From Dentipellis sp. KUC8613 (Eukaryota > Basidiomycota > Agaricomycetes > Russulales > Hericiaceae): DNA of 64,000 bases. Of the stretch, positions 56,606 through 64,000 are shown in pieces. Under the pieces are notes generated by a model, which saw nothing but the letters and a program-made list of their open reading frames with translations, ran no database searches and was not told the DNA's origin. The position numbers and the translations under genes are program-made. Every line of letters starts with the position of its first letter. Position 1 is the stretch's first letter. The stretch lies in assembly GCA_002286715.1 (NCBI GenBank), contig NSJX01000005.1, positions 219,213-283,212 of the forward strand, in the 5' to 3' direction.

Positions 56606-57353
56606 ATGCCGGACAAAGTCGTCGACACACCCTACCCCCTCATCGATGCGGACCCCCATTTCTCGCGGGTAGTCCGCTACATGCGCCCCTCGGACTATGC
56701 CGTCTGGGCTGGTGCGACCGGTGCCTTCCCAGGCATGCTTTACCTTTGGGGTGAGTTAAAGCGTGTTCGCAGGCGAGAATGACTGGAGCTGAGACGTTCT
56801 GCAGAGATGGCCGACCCTACTAAGGTCCGTTTGCGGACACCGCTGCGTCTGGGTGGCCTCCTGGGCTTCATCGGTGGTTTCCTGTTGGCCTACCAGCGTT
56901 CAAGCGGTAAGTACCACCAATAGCCCGCGACGCGATAAAGAGCACAGCTAACAGGTGGTCGCAGTCCGATTCTGGGGTTGGTCAGAGAACAAGCGGGAGG
57001 AGGAGAAGGACTTCAAGGAGCTGAGCGAACGCGCAAGGCTGGGCTTGCCGTTGTACGGCGAGTCAGACCAGCCGGAGTGGGTTCAAGCAGCTGCATACCG
57101 CAACTCTGCCTTCTCGCAGCTCAAATTCCGTGAGTAAATCCTTACTGTTGAACCCCGTTCGTCATTCTGATTGCCAACTCGACAGAGGCATTCCCCATGT
57201 GAGCACCGCCCCTTACTGACGCGCTTTGAGGCTTGCACACTCAACGTCATTCATTTCAGGTTCAACTTCGTCAACCACCCCTTCCATGGCACCGACCCCG
57301 CCAAGTACGGTGTCAAAACCGACGCGCCGAAGGACGAGTCGAACCCTCAGTAA
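56606..57353 (+). CDS. nuo21: NADH:ubiquinone oxidoreductase 21 kDa subunit
   Basis: This is an accessory membrane-arm subunit of mitochondrial complex I, of the type known from Neurospora (family knowledge). ATG 56606 gives PYPLIDADPHFSRVVRYMRP followed by SDYAVWAGATGAFPGMLYLW. Next come LRLGGLLGFIGGFLLAYQRS (hydrophobic, with Gly pairs), VRFWGWSENKREEEKDFKEL and the C-terminal YRNSAFSQLKFQAFPMFNFV and HPFHGTDPAKYG. The stop is at 57353. The match to the N- and C-terminal halves of the family is clear. Five exons include a 13 nt exon at 57186-57198 encoding AFPM plus split codons. About 165 residues. It shares a short upstream region with the nucleoporin gene. Confidence 0.88.
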
Positions 57354-57514
57354 ACGCTGTCATGGCATGCCTGTCGTCGTGTTTCCTTTTATCCCTACAT
57401 AATCGCATTTTCTTTCGCTGGCTTGTACCCGAAGCCTCGATCGCTGGAATATCCACGAAAGTCCCATTATAGTCAAGTACACTAATTTTGGTCAGGTCCG
57501 CGAGGAACATCTCG

Positions 57515-59361
57515 TCAAGTCCTTCCTCTTTTCCTCGCCCTCCCGCCATCCTCAGCAGTCGCTTCACTACCCTTCTCCTTCGTCTGCGCCATAACTTTCT
57601 GGACGACAGTATCCCACATCACGTCGTTGACACCCTTCGCTCGTCCAAGTTGGCCCTTCAATTTCGCGACCTCCTCCTCAAGCTCAGTCACGCGCGACTG
57701 TAGCGATGCAGCTGGTACGGCTTCGTTTGCTGTGGGCTGAACGAAATATGCGTGATCCCGCAGAAGCTCTTCCGTCGAGTAGGCCAACAGGTCCTCTGTC
57801 CGTTGCTGCACAGTAAAGCGCACGTCATTAAGCTGGTAGACGATGAACACCGAGATCGTTACCTTGTCCTGTACAGGTAGCCTCATCATCACCTCATGGA
57901 CCAACCGCGGTTTCGCGTCACGCATCCTTTGAAACGGCATGACCGGTCTGACTGGCAGACCACCCTCTTTCTCGCTGCTGACATTGAGGCTGAGGCTGAC
58001 ATGGCCAATCAAATCCGGGGGCTTCAGCATTGTCATGAGGTGCGTGATAGTGAAGCCCTTGTGGTTGGAGATGCTGCGGAGAAGCTGGTGTGAAGGGATG
58101 TCGTAGATATTAATGAGTCCCGTTGCGGTTCCGACGAGCAAGAGTGAAGATGTGACTGAGATAGCTAGTGTTGTCACTGGCTCGCTGTAGCACTAGCTGT
58201 CAGTAGATGGTCGTGCTGGAGGCCGCTGAACGTACCCAACAGCAATGAGACGTCTCTTGGCCTCCTTTGGGTCTTCGTCGCCAATTCTGATTATATCGGT
58301 GACACCTGCGCCACCCACTGCCTCTGCTAGCCTACCGCCACTTTTGTCTTCTCTTTGACGGAACAAGTTCATCTGGAAGACGTCTCCCTCCGCGGACCCA
58401 GCAAAGAACATACGTTCTGTCGCGTCCCAGGCTAAACATGTAGGGACATGGGGAAATTGGAAAGTCGTGAGGAGCGTTTTGGAGGAAAGGTCCCAGGCCT
58501 TGCGCAGGGGGTTGGACGGGATGTACTATTATTGCACGAGAGCAACTCACCTTAACCGAGTGGTCTACGGATGCCGTGAGGACCCTACACGAGGGAAAGG
58601 GCCCCAGCCCACACACGATATCCGTGATGGGCAGCGTGTGATCTGAGAGACTCGCGTAAGGTGTTGGGAGCTCGTTCTGCGCATCATCGTCCAGCAATCT
58701 GAGGATAGAAGGCTATGTATTAGTATCACTCATCTCAGAACCCGGGCGAAGTATTGACCTCGACACGGACCAGACGCTCACGCCAGAGTCCTCGCTTCCC
58801 GACAGTAGTGCAGCACCATCATGGGTGAACCGTAACACGGTCACTTGTCGATAATGTGCTTCCCATGAATGGTACATGATACCAGACGCAACCTACAGAT
58901 ACAAAGCGTTATGCTCTTCCTTCCGAACGCAGGACAAAATCACTCACCTCCCACAGATATATCCTCCCTTGAGACGTCCCACCCGCACAATAAGCCCCCT
59001 GCCTATCGACCGCGAGGCATGACAATCGTTCCGGAAGCACGATCTTCAGCGCAATTTGGTCCTTCAAAGCAAACAATTGTCCATCAGAATGGACGCGACC
59101 TCCCGAATCACAGAACGCCGAAAACTACACTTTTTGGAAGTTATACACGTTAAGGATGGACTTGTCCGGCTGCACGGCAAGCATGAGGCCGCCCTGGCCA
59201 TCCGTGGTGTTGACGATCGCGGTGCAGTTCGACGAGGCACTGGTCTGCTTGAACGACGCGAGGTTGGACCCTGTCTGGATATCATGGAGAGAGATCGTGC
59301 CCGAGGGGCCCGAGGACGAGGCCGGCGCGGTTGCACACAGCACGGCTTCCTGTAGTAACAT
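57515..59361 (-). CDS. ipi3: Ribosome assembly protein Ipi3 (WDR18 homologue)
   Basis: This WD40 protein of the Rix1 complex is needed for ITS2 processing and pre-60S maturation (family knowledge). ATG 59361 gives MLLQEAVLCATAPASSSGPS and GTISLHDIQTGSNLASFKQ. WD blades follow: GLMLAVQPDKSILNVYNF, RLSCLAVDRQGAYCAGGTSQ with GRIYLWE, YRQVTVLRFTHDGAALLSGS, LPITDIVCGLGPFPSCRVLT with ASVDHSVKLWDL, PTCLAWDATERMFFAGSAEG, and ISVTSSLLLVGTATGLINIY. A C-terminal coiled coil VTELEEEVAKLKGQLGRAKG and a basic end lead to the stop at 57515. About 520 residues, six visible exons. Ipi3 rather than another WD protein is inferred from the start and the C-terminal coil. It is head-to-head with the J-protein gene, 266 bp apart. 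Confidence 0.85.
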
Positions 59362-59627
59362 AGCAGCTGTCCTTGTACTCCGTAGTCCAACGAAAGCCTG
59401 AGTACGCGCTTTGGCGAATAAATCGCGGTGGGACCAGGAGGTTGGCGTCGAAAATGCTAGATTTGCACGTGCTGCGAATATTACGGCTACGGGCGCTCGT
59501 GGCCACAGTGTGACAGGCCTACATACGCCACTCGTAGCTGTTCTACTCGCTTTCTACATTCTACTTAACCACCACCACCACCACCCCTCCTATCAATCTC
59601 TATCCTTGGACTCCTTCGTCCTTTGCA
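59362..59627. promoter_or_regulatory. Shared promoter of ipi3 and J-domain gene
   Basis: 266 bp separate the divergent starts. An ACC triplet run (59568-59585) lies in the probable 5' untranslated region of the J-protein gene, followed by CT-rich text. No heat-shock element was recognised with confidence. Confidence 0.4.
59568..59585 (+). repeat. ACC trinucleotide run in a 5' leader
   Basis: Six ACC units lie 43 bp before the J-protein ATG. This is a short microsatellite; function unknown. Confidence 0.7.
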
Positions 59628-61322
59628 ATGGCCACGAATCTGTACGAGACGTTAGGCCTGAACAAGGATGCAACGCCCGAACAGGGTAGGCTCGATTCAA
59701 TTCACCCTTGACCAACGGCAGCGGCGCTGACCAGTATGACTTCCTCTAGTGCGCAAGGCGTACCGGCAGCTGGCATTGCAGACACATCCAGACCGTCTCC
59801 CTCCGAGTGTGTCCGCCGCAGACAGAGAGGAAGCAGCAGAGAAGTTCCGGAAGGTGCGCCTCGTCTCATTCTTCCCCTTCACTATCCCCGTTCTGACAAC
59901 CGCCACAGGTCAACAATGCGTACGAAGTCCTTAGCGACGCCAAGAAGCGACGGGTGTGCACCTTTCCCACTCTCACACATTCTGGCTTGTTAGCTTATCA
60001 TTCTTCGCAGGAATACGACACATACGGTGTCTGGCCTCCTCCGGACGCCGCACCTCGCGAGCAGAGCTACCCGCGTCGCTACAATACAGCACCAGACTTC
60101 GGTGGCTTTGATTCCTTCGGCGCAAACCCTCATGACCCCTTCGGAATGTTCGGTGCTCGACCATCGTACTCGTTCCACGGTGGCTTTGGGCCCGGCTACG
60201 GTTTCACCGACCCCTTCACCCTCTTCGATCAAATCTTTGGCAACCTGAACCGTGCGATGGCAGATCCCATGTTTGATCCCTTTGACAACCACCCCTTCTT
60301 CTCTCCACCGTCCAGGCGGGATCCCTTTGGTGGTATGGGCGGCATGGGCGGTATGGGCATGGGATTCGGCCATCCATTCATGATCCAAGATATGATGGGA
60401 ATGGGATCCTCCCCCGCGTTTGGTGGAAATAGCCGGACATACACTTCGGTATCACGGTCTTCTGGGACACCTGGCGGCGGATGGACCACCGAGAGCAGGA
60501 TGACACGCACTATTAATGGCGTGACCGAGTCGATCTGGAAGCGGCGCGACAGTCGTGTAAGTCGCGTGCCCTCTACATCTACTTAGTTTCCAAGTTTATA
60601 CGTGTGCTGATTGAACGGCTGATGCAGGGAAACGAGCATGTCACATACAGCTACCCGGACGGCCATGAGCGCTACACCATAAACGGCGTGGACCAGGCAG
60701 CCAAGGACGAGCCTCGGGCTTTGCCTCCCACTGCACCCCCGCCAACTTATCCGCAGTCAAAACCTCCCCGGCAGCAAATCCAAGAGAGGCAAGCGCCGCG
60801 TGTCGAATCACCGCCATTCATACCGGAGAGCCCACGCGAATACCAATACCACGCGCAGCAGGCGGCGCCTCCTCCCGGGCCTCCACCACCCCCAGCAAGC
60901 GGTGAGCACCATAAGTTTTATGTGGACGAGAGGGCCGCTTATTCAGCACCAGTCTGGCCTGCAGGCTCCGAACGCAATGCTGGTGGGCAGGAGCTCAATC
61001 GCACCCCCAGCCGTGCTCGCTCGCACCATTCTCACAAGAGCTCCACAAAGAGTTGGTTATCAGACCATCTTCCAGGGGGATCTAAGCTGAGACATGCGTC
61101 GCTTGAATCAGTGCATGATCGTTCCGCCAGCCCTTATGATCAACCTGCGAACCGTGTTCACAGACAAGGCTCGTCATCGTCTAGTAAGTTGGCCGTATCC
61201 TTCATCCCGCACTTGTTGTATTGATTTGGTGTGCAGAGCACGGACACGTGGAAGATCCTGCCGAACATGAACACCATCACCACAACTATATCCCAGACCC
61301 CCGCAAGTGGTTCCACCACTAA
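59628..61322 (+). CDS. J-domain co-chaperone, DNAJB-type
   Basis: This is a predicted Hsp70 co-chaperone. ATG 59628 starts the J domain: ATNLYETLGLNKDATPEQ, VRKAYRQLALQTHPDRLPPS (HPD motif intact), AEKFRKVNNAYEVLSDAKKR. Three short introns split the J domain. A Gly/Phe/Met-rich region follows (SFHGGFGPGYGFTDPFTLFD; GGMGGMGGMGMGFGHPF), then TYTSVSRSSGTPGGGWTTES, reminiscent of DNAJB6/DNAJB2. After an intron the C-terminus is Pro-rich (PPPGPPPPPASG) and ends in a His-rich tail (EHEHHHHNYIPDPRKWFHH), stop 61322. It lacks the zinc finger of class A J-proteins. About 480 residues, longer than animal DNAJB6. Client and location are unknown. Confidence 0.87.
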
Positions 61323-61748
61323 AGAGTCGGCGTAATCGCGTATGCTATCTTGCTTGTACAAATACTTTACCCTTGCTATCGTTCTAGATACAAAATTTGT
61401 GTAGCGCAACAATGTTGTATTGGTATGACGTTCATTCATAACCCCGTTTACTTGTAACTTTCCCAGATAGTTCTTTGGAATATGTCTCTCCTACGAGACA
61501 TCTGTTATGTGCACTTTCCCGAATTTTGTGGACAATAAATGGAGTTGCACCATTCTGAACGTCAGACCACTGAGAGGACGACTCGCGAATCTGGCGAAGT
61601 CGATATTCCCACGCGCGATGATAGCGATATCTCGCCGATGAACGGCATCCGTTCTGAGCCCATCTCGTCGTCCTGCGCCCAAATACTCAGGCTGACGACT
61701 TCCCGATTCAACCGTCCCTGTGTCACATAGACTTTCACCTAGCTCAGA
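61323..61748. other. Intergenic, no supported gene
   Basis: About 425 bp between the J-protein stop and the OHCU decarboxylase start, holding a 3' end (AT-rich near 61370-61410) and a promoter. Nothing else is seen. Confidence 0.4.
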
Positions 61749-62372
61749 ATGGCAGCCGCGCCAGCTTTACCGACTCTACAGGCCATCGCAAGTAGCGACG
61801 ATCTCACGTCCACAGGCCCCCTCGCCGGCGCGCTTTCCACCCTCTTCGAGCCCTCCCCAGTTCTATTCTCGCACCTAGTCCCGCAACTTCACAGGACGCG
61901 AGACCGCGCCTCCGCCCTGACATATCAGTCATTAATTTCCGACGCCGCACGCACGATAGCGACCTGGGACCCGGACCTCCAAGCCTCGTTCATCGGCGCT
62001 CACCCGCGGATCGGCGAAGTCAACGGCCTCTCTGCGCTCAGCGCGGCCGAGCAGGCAGCGCGAGCGACGCCGCCAGAGGTCCTCGAGCGACTGGGCGTGC
62101 TGAATGCTGCGTACGAAGTGCGGTATGAGGGTCTCCGATACATTACGTTTGTCAATGGACGGAGCAGGAAGGAGATCATGGAGGAGATGGAAGCATTTCT
62201 GGGTGTCGGAAAGGGGGATATTGATCTGCAGCAGATTGCGAGTTCGAAAGTCACGACGGGTGGGGAGGCGTGGCTCGCAGAGGTCAAGAGAGCAGTGCAC
62301 GATGTGGGGCAAATTGCACGGAGTCGTCTGAGGGCGCTGGGGATCGATGAGGAGGTACCGAGGGATGCATGA
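61749..62372 (+). CDS. OHCU decarboxylase (uric acid degradation)
   Basis: This is a predicted 2-oxo-4-hydroxy-4-carboxy-5-ureidoimidazoline decarboxylase, the last step converting urate oxidation product to S-allantoin. It is a single exon of 207 residues. The diagnostic SFIGAHPRIGEVNGLS contains the catalytic His and the following Glu. It is followed by AEQAARATPPEVLERLGVLN, AAYEVRYEGLRYITFVNGRS and the helical end. Fungal members are about this length. Urate oxidase and HIU hydrolase are not adjacent. The end SRLRALGIDEEVPRDA does not match a standard peroxisomal tripeptide. It is unusual here as a clean intronless gene. Confidence 0.9.
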   Translation: MAAAPALPTLQAIASSDDLTSTGPLAGALSTLFEPSPVLFSHLVPQLHRTRDRASALTYQSLISDAARTIATWDPDLQASFIGAHPRIGEVNGLSALSAAEQAARATPPEVLERLGVLNAAYEVRYEGLRYITFVNGRSRKEIMEEMEAFLGVGKGDIDLQQIASSKVTTGGEAWLAEVKRAVHDVGQIARSRLRALGIDEEVPRDA

Positions 62373-62896
62373 TATGATTTGCGTGGATTTGAATTGTGGG
62401 TGTAATGTTTCATGATCAGCCTTGTACGATATAGTGTATATTGCTCTCGTAACTTGTCAAGGGACTTATTGATTGTAAGGTTTGACAGCGAAAATGGGGT
62501 AGATCAGGTCCACCCGGCAGCAGGCTCCAACATGTCTCCATCGAGCCCACTCGGCGAAGTTGGTTCATTTGCAGGAGCACAACCACTGGCGACCGCGCAA
62601 ATTCAAGGACGGGGTGCCTCGCGAACAATGCAGCAAGGTAGCAGCGTGCCTGGATAGTTGCTCGATAAGGCAAAGGCTGGCTCAAGGGGCCGATCGGGAT
62701 CTTATCCGGACAGATTTTCGAGATCTTTTTCCGGGGCAGTTTTTCAGAGAGCCCGGCGGCCATATGGTGCGGAGTCCTTCTGGGTCTTCTGCTCCTCTGC
62801 CCTCAAGAGCAGGCCGTCCAGCGCCTCTTTCCTCTTGGACCTGTCCTCCTCCTCCCCGCAGTCGAAACGACCCCTGCCGGACCCGGACAGCACACC
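62373..62896. other. Intergenic upstream of the transporter gene
   Basis: About 520 bp, mostly promoter-like; a CT/CCTCC-rich tract sits just before the ATG at 62897. No supported gene is present. Confidence 0.4.
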
Positions 62897-64000
62897 ATGA
62901 GTGACGAGCAGATCACAGTGCCCGCTGGGACCAAGCCATACCCTGATGACAGCAAGAGCGATTACCTTGATGAGCTCCCCACCGTGACTCAGCAGGAGGT
63001 CGTACAGCGCCCGGAAATCCAATGGAGCTCGCCGAAGGTCTTCGTCCAGAGTTCATGGCGCCGATTTGCCAGCCTGTGGACGAAGAGGTTTATGCTGTCG
63101 CTGTTGGCGGGGCAGGTCGTGTCTTTGTGCATCACTTGCACGAATGTCACGACGACGGAGCTGGTGCAGCGAAACTGGTCGCTGCCTACGACCCAAACGT
63201 TTTTCTTGTGAGTTGCCTCTACGATCGTACTCGAACCACTCTAATATTCTTATCAGATACTTCTCGCTGTTCATCACTTATACGCCCTACACGATTTACC
63301 AATGTGTGTCCCGCCGTCCTTCATGGCGCTAAAGATAACTGACATATCTTCTGATCTTTAGACGGCTTCAAGGGCTGGTTCAAGATGCTATACCGGGACG
63401 GGTGGAAGTGTGAGTAACCCCCCGTTGATATCCTCCAGCGCTTGCTGAAGAGACCTGCAGACATTATTTTGGCTGCCTGTGATGTAGAAGGCAATTTCTT
63501 GGTGGTCAAGGTATGTTCGATTTTCCGGCACCCTACCTCCTCTGACCCAGAATAGGCATACCAATATACCAATCTGCTGTCTTGCATGCTTCTCGATGCG
63601 TACGCATTTCTTTTCTACCACGCGTTGTCCAACAATTAATCTTCTCCGTCCTCGTACAGTTGGGCAATTCCCGTTTGCATGTTTTTCTCATGGGTGTACA
63701 TGCGGCCGAAATACCACTACACGCAACTCATCGTACGTCACCTGCCTTCCATCTGGCATCCTCGTCTGACTTATGGATGCACAGGGCGGCCTCGTTTGTA
63801 TCGGCGGTCTTGGCATGCTCGTTGCGTCCGACGAGATTACAGACAAAGACTATCCTGCGCTCAGCAAGGGCAAGGGAGATGCCTTCATGATTGTTGGCGC
63901 TACTCTTTACGGCTTCAGTGAGTTATGCTCGCTTTGGCCGTCTGAGAGTTTGTCTGATCGTCGTCACAGCCAACGCGACCGAGGAGTTCTTTGTCCGCCG
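62897..64000 (+). CDS. SLC35F-type solute carrier, truncated by window
   Basis: This is a predicted multi-pass membrane transporter of the SLC35F1/F2/F6 group (drug/metabolite transporter fold); the substrate is unknown. ATG 62897 gives an acidic cytosolic tail, then helices: WTKRFMLSLLAGQVVSLCIT, YFSLFITYTPYTIYQ, YFILAACDVEGNFLVVKAYQ (highly family-like), YTNLLSCMLLDAWAIPVCMF, FFSWVYMRPKYHYTQLI and GGLVCIGGLGMLVASD. After FMIVGATLYGF an intron leads to NATEEFFVRR, where the window ends. Many short introns lie between helices; a few borders are inferred. The C-terminal half is missing, so completeness cannot be judged. Confidence 0.83.

Overview
The window is nuclear DNA of a filamentous basidiomycete, most likely an Agaricomycete. 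Genes are dense on both strands and most are cut by many 50-65 nt GT-AG introns. Families point the same way: a Ste50/Ubc2 adaptor with two C-terminal SH3 domains, Agaricomycete-style F-box proteins with a leading coiled coil, a Zn2Cys6 regulator and a P450. I saw no rRNA, tRNA, CRISPR array, virus or recognisable transposon. All calls come from reading translations, splice signals and motifs by eye; no database search was run.

Layout. 0.5-1.5 kb: conserved hypothetical gene (-), possibly frameshifted. 2.4-4.9 kb: Ste50/Ubc2-type MAPK adaptor (-), head-to-head with a 1057-residue Trp/Pro-rich protein carrying DFSDF motifs (5.0-8.3 kb, +). 8.6-10.1 kb: two weak hypothetical genes. 10.6-12.7 kb: makorin-type CCCH/RING E3 ligase (-) with a GC-AG intron, head-to-head with SAGA subunit Ada1 (12.9-14.0 kb). 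14.4-15.9 kb: Gfo/Idh/MocA dehydrogenase. 16.2-16.95 kb: TAF10 (-). 18.1-21.4 kb: Zn2Cys6 transcription factor. 21.5-23.1 kb: RNA polymerase III subunit Rpc4 (-), head-to-head with xanthine phosphoribosyltransferase (23.3-24.5 kb). 25.1-26.4 kb: mitoferrin. 26.8-29.5 kb: type II membrane glycosyltransferase. 29.7-33.1 kb: Pat1 (-), with a long Gln tract. 33.3-35.7 kb: cytochrome P450 (-). 36.4-41.7 kb: glycogen debranching enzyme. 42.2-43.5 kb: Sgf73/ataxin-7 (-). 44.3-46.7 kb: FAD monooxygenase. 47.1-51.3 kb: two F-box proteins (-). 51.8-53.2 kb: Cdk7/Kin28. 53.6-56.4 kb: Nup153/Nup1-like nucleoporin (-). 56.6-57.4 kb: complex I 21 kDa subunit. 57.5-59.4 kb: Ipi3 (-), head-to-head with a J-domain protein (59.6-61.3 kb). 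61.7-62.4 kb: OHCU decarboxylase. 62.9 kb to the edge: SLC35F-type transporter, truncated by the window.

Most genes are housekeeping, with a bias to transcription and RNA handling: Ada1, Taf10 and Sgf73 (SAGA; Taf10 also TFIID), Cdk7 (TFIIH), Rpc4 (Pol III), Pat1 (mRNA decay), Ipi3 (ribosome assembly) and a nucleoporin. They are separate transcription units, so the three SAGA genes within about 31 kb are a linkage observation and not proof of a functional cluster. Accessory functions are the P450, the FAD monooxygenase, the dehydrogenase, the Zn2Cys6 factor and the F-box pair. I found no convincing new multi-gene system. The most distinctive signals are exon-level: a GC-AG intron inside a RING finger, internal exons of 11, 12, 13 and 24 nt, and several short head-to-head promoters.
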